A stretch of DNA of 6,666 bases from Deltaproteobacteria bacterium (GTDB lineage: Bacteria; Desulfobacterota; Desulfobacteria; Desulfobacterales; SURF-7), in the NCBI GenBank assembly GCA_019307665.1, contig JAFDJC010000209.1:1-6666 (forward strand). The letters are read 5' to 3'. The notes beneath the pieces were generated by a model that ran no database searches, was not told the origin of the DNA, and was given only the letters and a program-made list of their open reading frames with translations. Shown here in pieces: positions 3,723 to 6,666 of this stretch. The position numbers were made by a program, and so were the translations under genes. Positions within the stretch are counted from its first letter, which is position 1. The number at the start of each line of letters is the position of its first letter.

Positions 3723-6666
3723 ATGAATGACTCAGCAACAAATTCTTTTTTGCCGCCAAGGCAGGGTCTTTACCATCCGGCATATGAGCATGATAATTGT
3801 GGTGTGGGCTTTGCGGCCAATATTAATGGGTTCAAATCACATGAAATTATTGATAATGGTATCGATATACTGAAAAATCTTATGCATCGTGGTGCCATTG
3901 GCGGTGATATGTCAACCGGTGATGGCGCGGGCATCCTTATTCAGATACCGGAAGTTTTTTTTACAAAAGAATGTAAACACCTCGGGTTAAATCTGCCGGA
4001 AGATGCGTCATATGGCGTTGCAATGATTTTTCTTCCCCGTAATGGTGATTTGAAGAAAAAATGTATGAAACTCGTCGAAAAAGGCGTTGAATCAGAAGGC
4101 CTTAAATTTATTGGATGGAGAGAGGTGCCGGTGAATATCAATGCGATTTCCGGTCAGGCATTTGAGAGCCGTCCGGAAATCATGCAGTGCTTTATAGATG
4201 GCGTCGGATTGGTTCCGGATGATCTGGAGCGCAAACTGTATATTATCCGTCGTGTTATTGAAAAAAACGGAATGAATATTCCTTCTGAAACAGGTTGTTT
4301 TTATATTTTGAGCATGTCCTGTAAAACCATAGTATATAAGGGCCTTTTTACCGCTCCTCAGCTTCCTGACTACTATCCTGATCTCGGTGATCCGGATATA
4401 AAAAGTGCTGTTGCACTTGTTCATCAACGGTATAGTACAAATACCTTTCCATCCTGGGATCTGGCACAACCGTTCAGATACCTTGCCCACAATGGTGAAA
4501 TCAATACAATGCGTGGGAATATTAATCATGTCCGAGCCAGAGAATCCTCTCTTCGTTCAGAACTTTTTGGGGATGACTTACAAAAAGTGTTTCCCATCAT
4601 AAACGAGAAGGGAAGTGACTCATCTTGTCTTGACAATACACTTGAATTGCTTGTAAATGGCGGTCGCTCAATTGACCATTCAATGCTGATGCTTATCCCT
4701 GAAGCCTGGGGAGTGAAGTATCCTCTGGGCCCTGATCTGAAAGGATTTTTTGAATATTACTCAGGTATGATGGAACCTTGGGATGGTCCTGCTGCTGTAG
4801 CTTTTTCAAATGGCATTCAAACAGGCGCGCTACTTGATAGAAATGGTTTGCGCCCTGCGCGTTATACAATAACTACCGGGGGAATGATCGTATTTGGGTC
4901 AGAAACAGGGGTTCTTGAAATCGCTCCCGAAGATGTTGCGGAAAAGGGTGCTCTTAGGCCCGGAGAGATACTGATTGTAGATTTTGAAAAAAAACGAATT
5001 CTGAAAAATGGTGAGGTTAAATCAAGTTGTGCACGAAAGCACCCCTACAGAAGATGGGTTAATGAAAACCGGATTGCTCTCCGCGGATTTTACGGTGATG
5101 TGGCTTCTGTTAAACCTGATCAAAAAAACCTGATAAAAAGACAAAAACTTTTTGGTTATTCAAGAGAAGATCTTGATATAATTCTCGGGTCCATGGGTGA
5201 AAACGGCGTTGAACCGGTTGGCTCAATGGGAAATGATTCACCCCATGCAGTATTATCTGAAAAGAATCAGCTCCTTTACAATTACTTTAGGCAGCTTTTT
5301 GCCCAAGTAACAAATCCGCCAATTGATCCGGTTCGTGAAGAACTTGTCATGTCCCTGATGACATATATTGGTAATCCCGGAAATATATTATCCGAAATTC
5401 CGCAGAACAGCAGACTGATCAAACTGCGGCATCCTATTCTTTCCAATGAGGATCTGAAAAGAATCAAAAGATTGAAACAAAAGGATTTCAAAACTTCGGT
5501 CATTCCAATCGGCTTTCCGGCAGATGGTTTGTCGGGCGACCTTGAAAAAGCCATAAACGAACTGTGCACAACGTGTGAAAACGCCATTAATGAAGGAAAT
5601 ATGCTTTTAGTTCTGAGTGACAGAGCTCTTCCGGAAAAGGTGGTCCCGATACCGGCACTTCTCGCGGTTTCTGCCGTGAACAGGCATCTTGTAAGAATTG
5701 GAAAGCGTACAGGCTCAGGAATTGTCATTGAAACCGGTGAAGCAAGGGAAGTGATGCATATGGCACTTCTTCTTGGATACGGTGTTACAGCAATCAACCC
5801 GTATCTTGCATTTGAAACTGTCGCTGACATGGCTCTTAACGATCGCTTTTCAAAACATGTTGATGTGGCGAAAGCAATTGAAAATTATATTGCTGCGCTT
5901 TGCAAGGGACTACTCAAGGTCATGTCCAAAATGGGAATTTCAACATTAAGGAGCTACCGGAGCGCGCAAGTTTTTCAGGTTATTGGATTGAATAATGATG
6001 TTATTGAAAAATATTTTACCGGTACATCTTCCGGGATCAACGGTATAGGCCTTGAAGAAATCGCTAAAGAAGCAAACAATAGGTATGAAGAAGCATACGG
6101 AAAACCAAATATTAATCGCGATATACTTTCTGCCGGCGGGCATTACAGGTACCGGGTAAATGGGGAACGTCATCTCTGGACGCCGGAATCGATAAGTACG
6201 CTTCAACAGGCAGTAAGAACAAATGATTATTCGCTTTATAAAAAATATGCTGAATTGATTAATAATCAGTCTGAAAATTTATCGACGCTAAGGGGACTGT
6301 TTAAATTTAAACATTCAAAACCGATTATAACAGATGATGTTGAACCGGCTTCCGAGATTGTGAAGCGCTTTGTAACAGGTGCGATGTCGTTTGGCTCAAT
6401 CAGCCGAGAGGCACATGAATCGATTGCCATAGCCATGAATCGGATTAAGGGAAAAAGCAACAGTGGGGAAGGCGGAGAAGATCCTGCACGATATATCCCA
6501 CTTGAAAATGGAGACAGCAAGTCAAGTGCCATTAAACAGGTTGCAAGCGGTCGTTTTGGTGTAACAACAGAATATCTCGTCAATGCAAAAGAACTTCAGA
6601 TTAAAATTGCTCAAGGCGCAAAACCTGGAGAAGGCGGCCAACTGCCTGGTCATAAAGTAAATGAAG
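3723..6666 (+). CDS. gltB: Glutamate synthase large (alpha) subunit, GOGAT, N-terminal two-thirds (truncated by window end)
   Basis: GOGAT transfers the amide nitrogen of glutamine to 2-oxoglutarate, giving two glutamates, with reducing power from an NADPH-type small subunit or ferredoxin. The visible 981 residues compare with about 1,500 for the family. The N-terminal nucleophile is Cys26 (HDNCGVGF), so a 25-residue propeptide must be removed. Counting from that Cys as 1, Arg56 (MHRGA) is position 31, and Asn257-Gly258 (AHNGEIN) and Asp299 (KGSDSS) lie within one residue of the known oxyanion and substrate positions 231-232 and 273. The amidotransferase domain ends near residue 450, and the central domain contains EPVGSMGND (497-505). 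The FMN/synthase domain shows GAMSFGSIS (886-894), NSGEGGED (913-920) and QIKIAQGAKPGEGGQLPGHK (959-978). The 3Fe-4S cysteines and beta-helix lie past the window. An in-frame TAG at 3690 limits the start. ATG 3723, 12 bases after GGGAG (3706-3710), is preferred over TTG 3711. The frame is intact, and regulation is probably by sigma-54. Confidence 0.97.
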   Translation, partial: MNDSATNSFLPPRQGLYHPAYEHDNCGVGFAANINGFKSHEIIDNGIDILKNLMHRGAIGGDMSTGDGAGILIQIPEVFFTKECKHLGLNLPEDASYGVAMIFLPRNGDLKKKCMKLVEKGVESEGLKFIGWREVPVNINAISGQAFESRPEIMQCFIDGVGLVPDDLERKLYIIRRVIEKNGMNIPSETGCFYILSMSCKTIVYKGLFTAPQLPDYYPDLGDPDIKSAVALVHQRYSTNTFPSWDLAQPFRYLAHNGEINTMRGNINHVRARESSLRSELFGDDLQKVFPIINEKGSDSSCLDNTLELLVNGGRSIDHSMLMLIPEAWGVKYPLGPDLKGFFEYYSGMMEPWDGPAAVAFSNGIQTGALLDRNGLRPARYTITTGGMIVFGSETGVLEIAPEDVAEKGALRPGEILIVDFEKKRILKNGEVKSSCARKHPYRRWVNENRIALRGFYGDVASVKPDQKNLIKRQKLFGYSREDLDIILGSMGENGVEPVGSMGNDSPHAVLSEKNQLLYNYFRQLFAQVTNPPIDPVREELVMSLMTYIGNPGNILSEIPQNSRLIKLRHPILSNEDLKRIKRLKQKDFKTSVIPIGFPADGLSGDLEKAINELCTTCENAINEGNMLLVLSDRALPEKVVPIPALLAVSAVNRHLVRIGKRTGSGIVIETGEAREVMHMALLLGYGVTAINPYLAFETVADMALNDRFSKHVDVAKAIENYIAALCKGLLKVMSKMGISTLRSYRSAQVFQVIGLNNDVIEKYFTGTSSGINGIGLEEIAKEANNRYEEAYGKPNINRDILSAGGHYRYRVNGERHLWTPESISTLQQAVRTNDYSLYKKYAELINNQSENLSTLRGLFKFKHSKPIITDDVEPASEIVKRFVTGAMSFGSISREAHESIAIAMNRIKGKSNSGEGGEDPARYIPLENGDSKSSAIKQVASGRFGVTTEYLVNAKELQIKIAQGAKPGEGGQLPGHKVNE

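Noticed and set aside
4092..4529. A 145-codon minus-strand ORF inside gltB
   Set aside because: It overlaps the amidotransferase domain, including the AHNGEIN motif on the other strand; its composition is that of a complementary-frame shadow.
5282..5830. A 182-codon minus-strand ORF inside gltB
   Set aside because: It is antisense to the conserved central domain of glutamate synthase, has no ribosome binding site or family resemblance, and is explained as a shadow of the real gene.

Overview
The window is a piece of a moderately AT-rich bacterial chromosome. Three things suggest a Desulfobacterota-like (former deltaproteobacterial) host: the palindromic repeat style, the unrecognised 690-residue protein, and a likely sigma-54 promoter before glutamate synthase. 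This taxonomic reading is an inference; nothing in the window, such as an rRNA gene, fixes it.

Layout. Positions 1-123 hold the 5' end of an IS3-group insertion sequence pointing out of the window on the minus strand: terminal repeat, promoter, Shine-Dalgarno and the first 18 codons of OrfA. Just outside it, on the plus strand, lies a complete two-gene type II toxin-antitoxin module of the HI1419/HI1420 (HigB-like/HigA-like) kind at about 198-779. A 98-bp gap (780-877) contains two copies of a 12-bp direct repeat that may be the remnant of another mobile element. A 2.07-kb minus-strand gene (878-2950) converges on the antitoxin. It codes for a 690-residue protein that I cannot name, but it carries a DLD, an ED and a late His arranged as in GT-A-fold glycosyltransferases.

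Positions 2951-3722 form a 772-bp AT-rich intergenic region. In order it contains a MITE-like imperfect palindrome (3025-3195), a 30-bp-spaced direct repeat, a strong match to a sigma-54 -24/-12 promoter (3329-3344), a nine-codon ORF with a good ribosome binding site, and an extended -10 promoter candidate (3437-3445). From 3723 to the window end runs the first 981 residues of the glutamate synthase large subunit (gltB). The amidotransferase domain, the central domain and the start of the FMN domain are visible; the 3Fe-4S cysteines and the beta-helix domain are not.

Functionally, the right half is core nitrogen assimilation, plausibly under sigma-54 control through a leader of up to about 370 nt. 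The left half is accessory: IS element, toxin-antitoxin pair, repeat remnants and an orphan putative glycosyltransferase. I do not see a convincing multi-gene novel system. The best candidates for something undescribed are the 690-residue protein and the gltB leader region.
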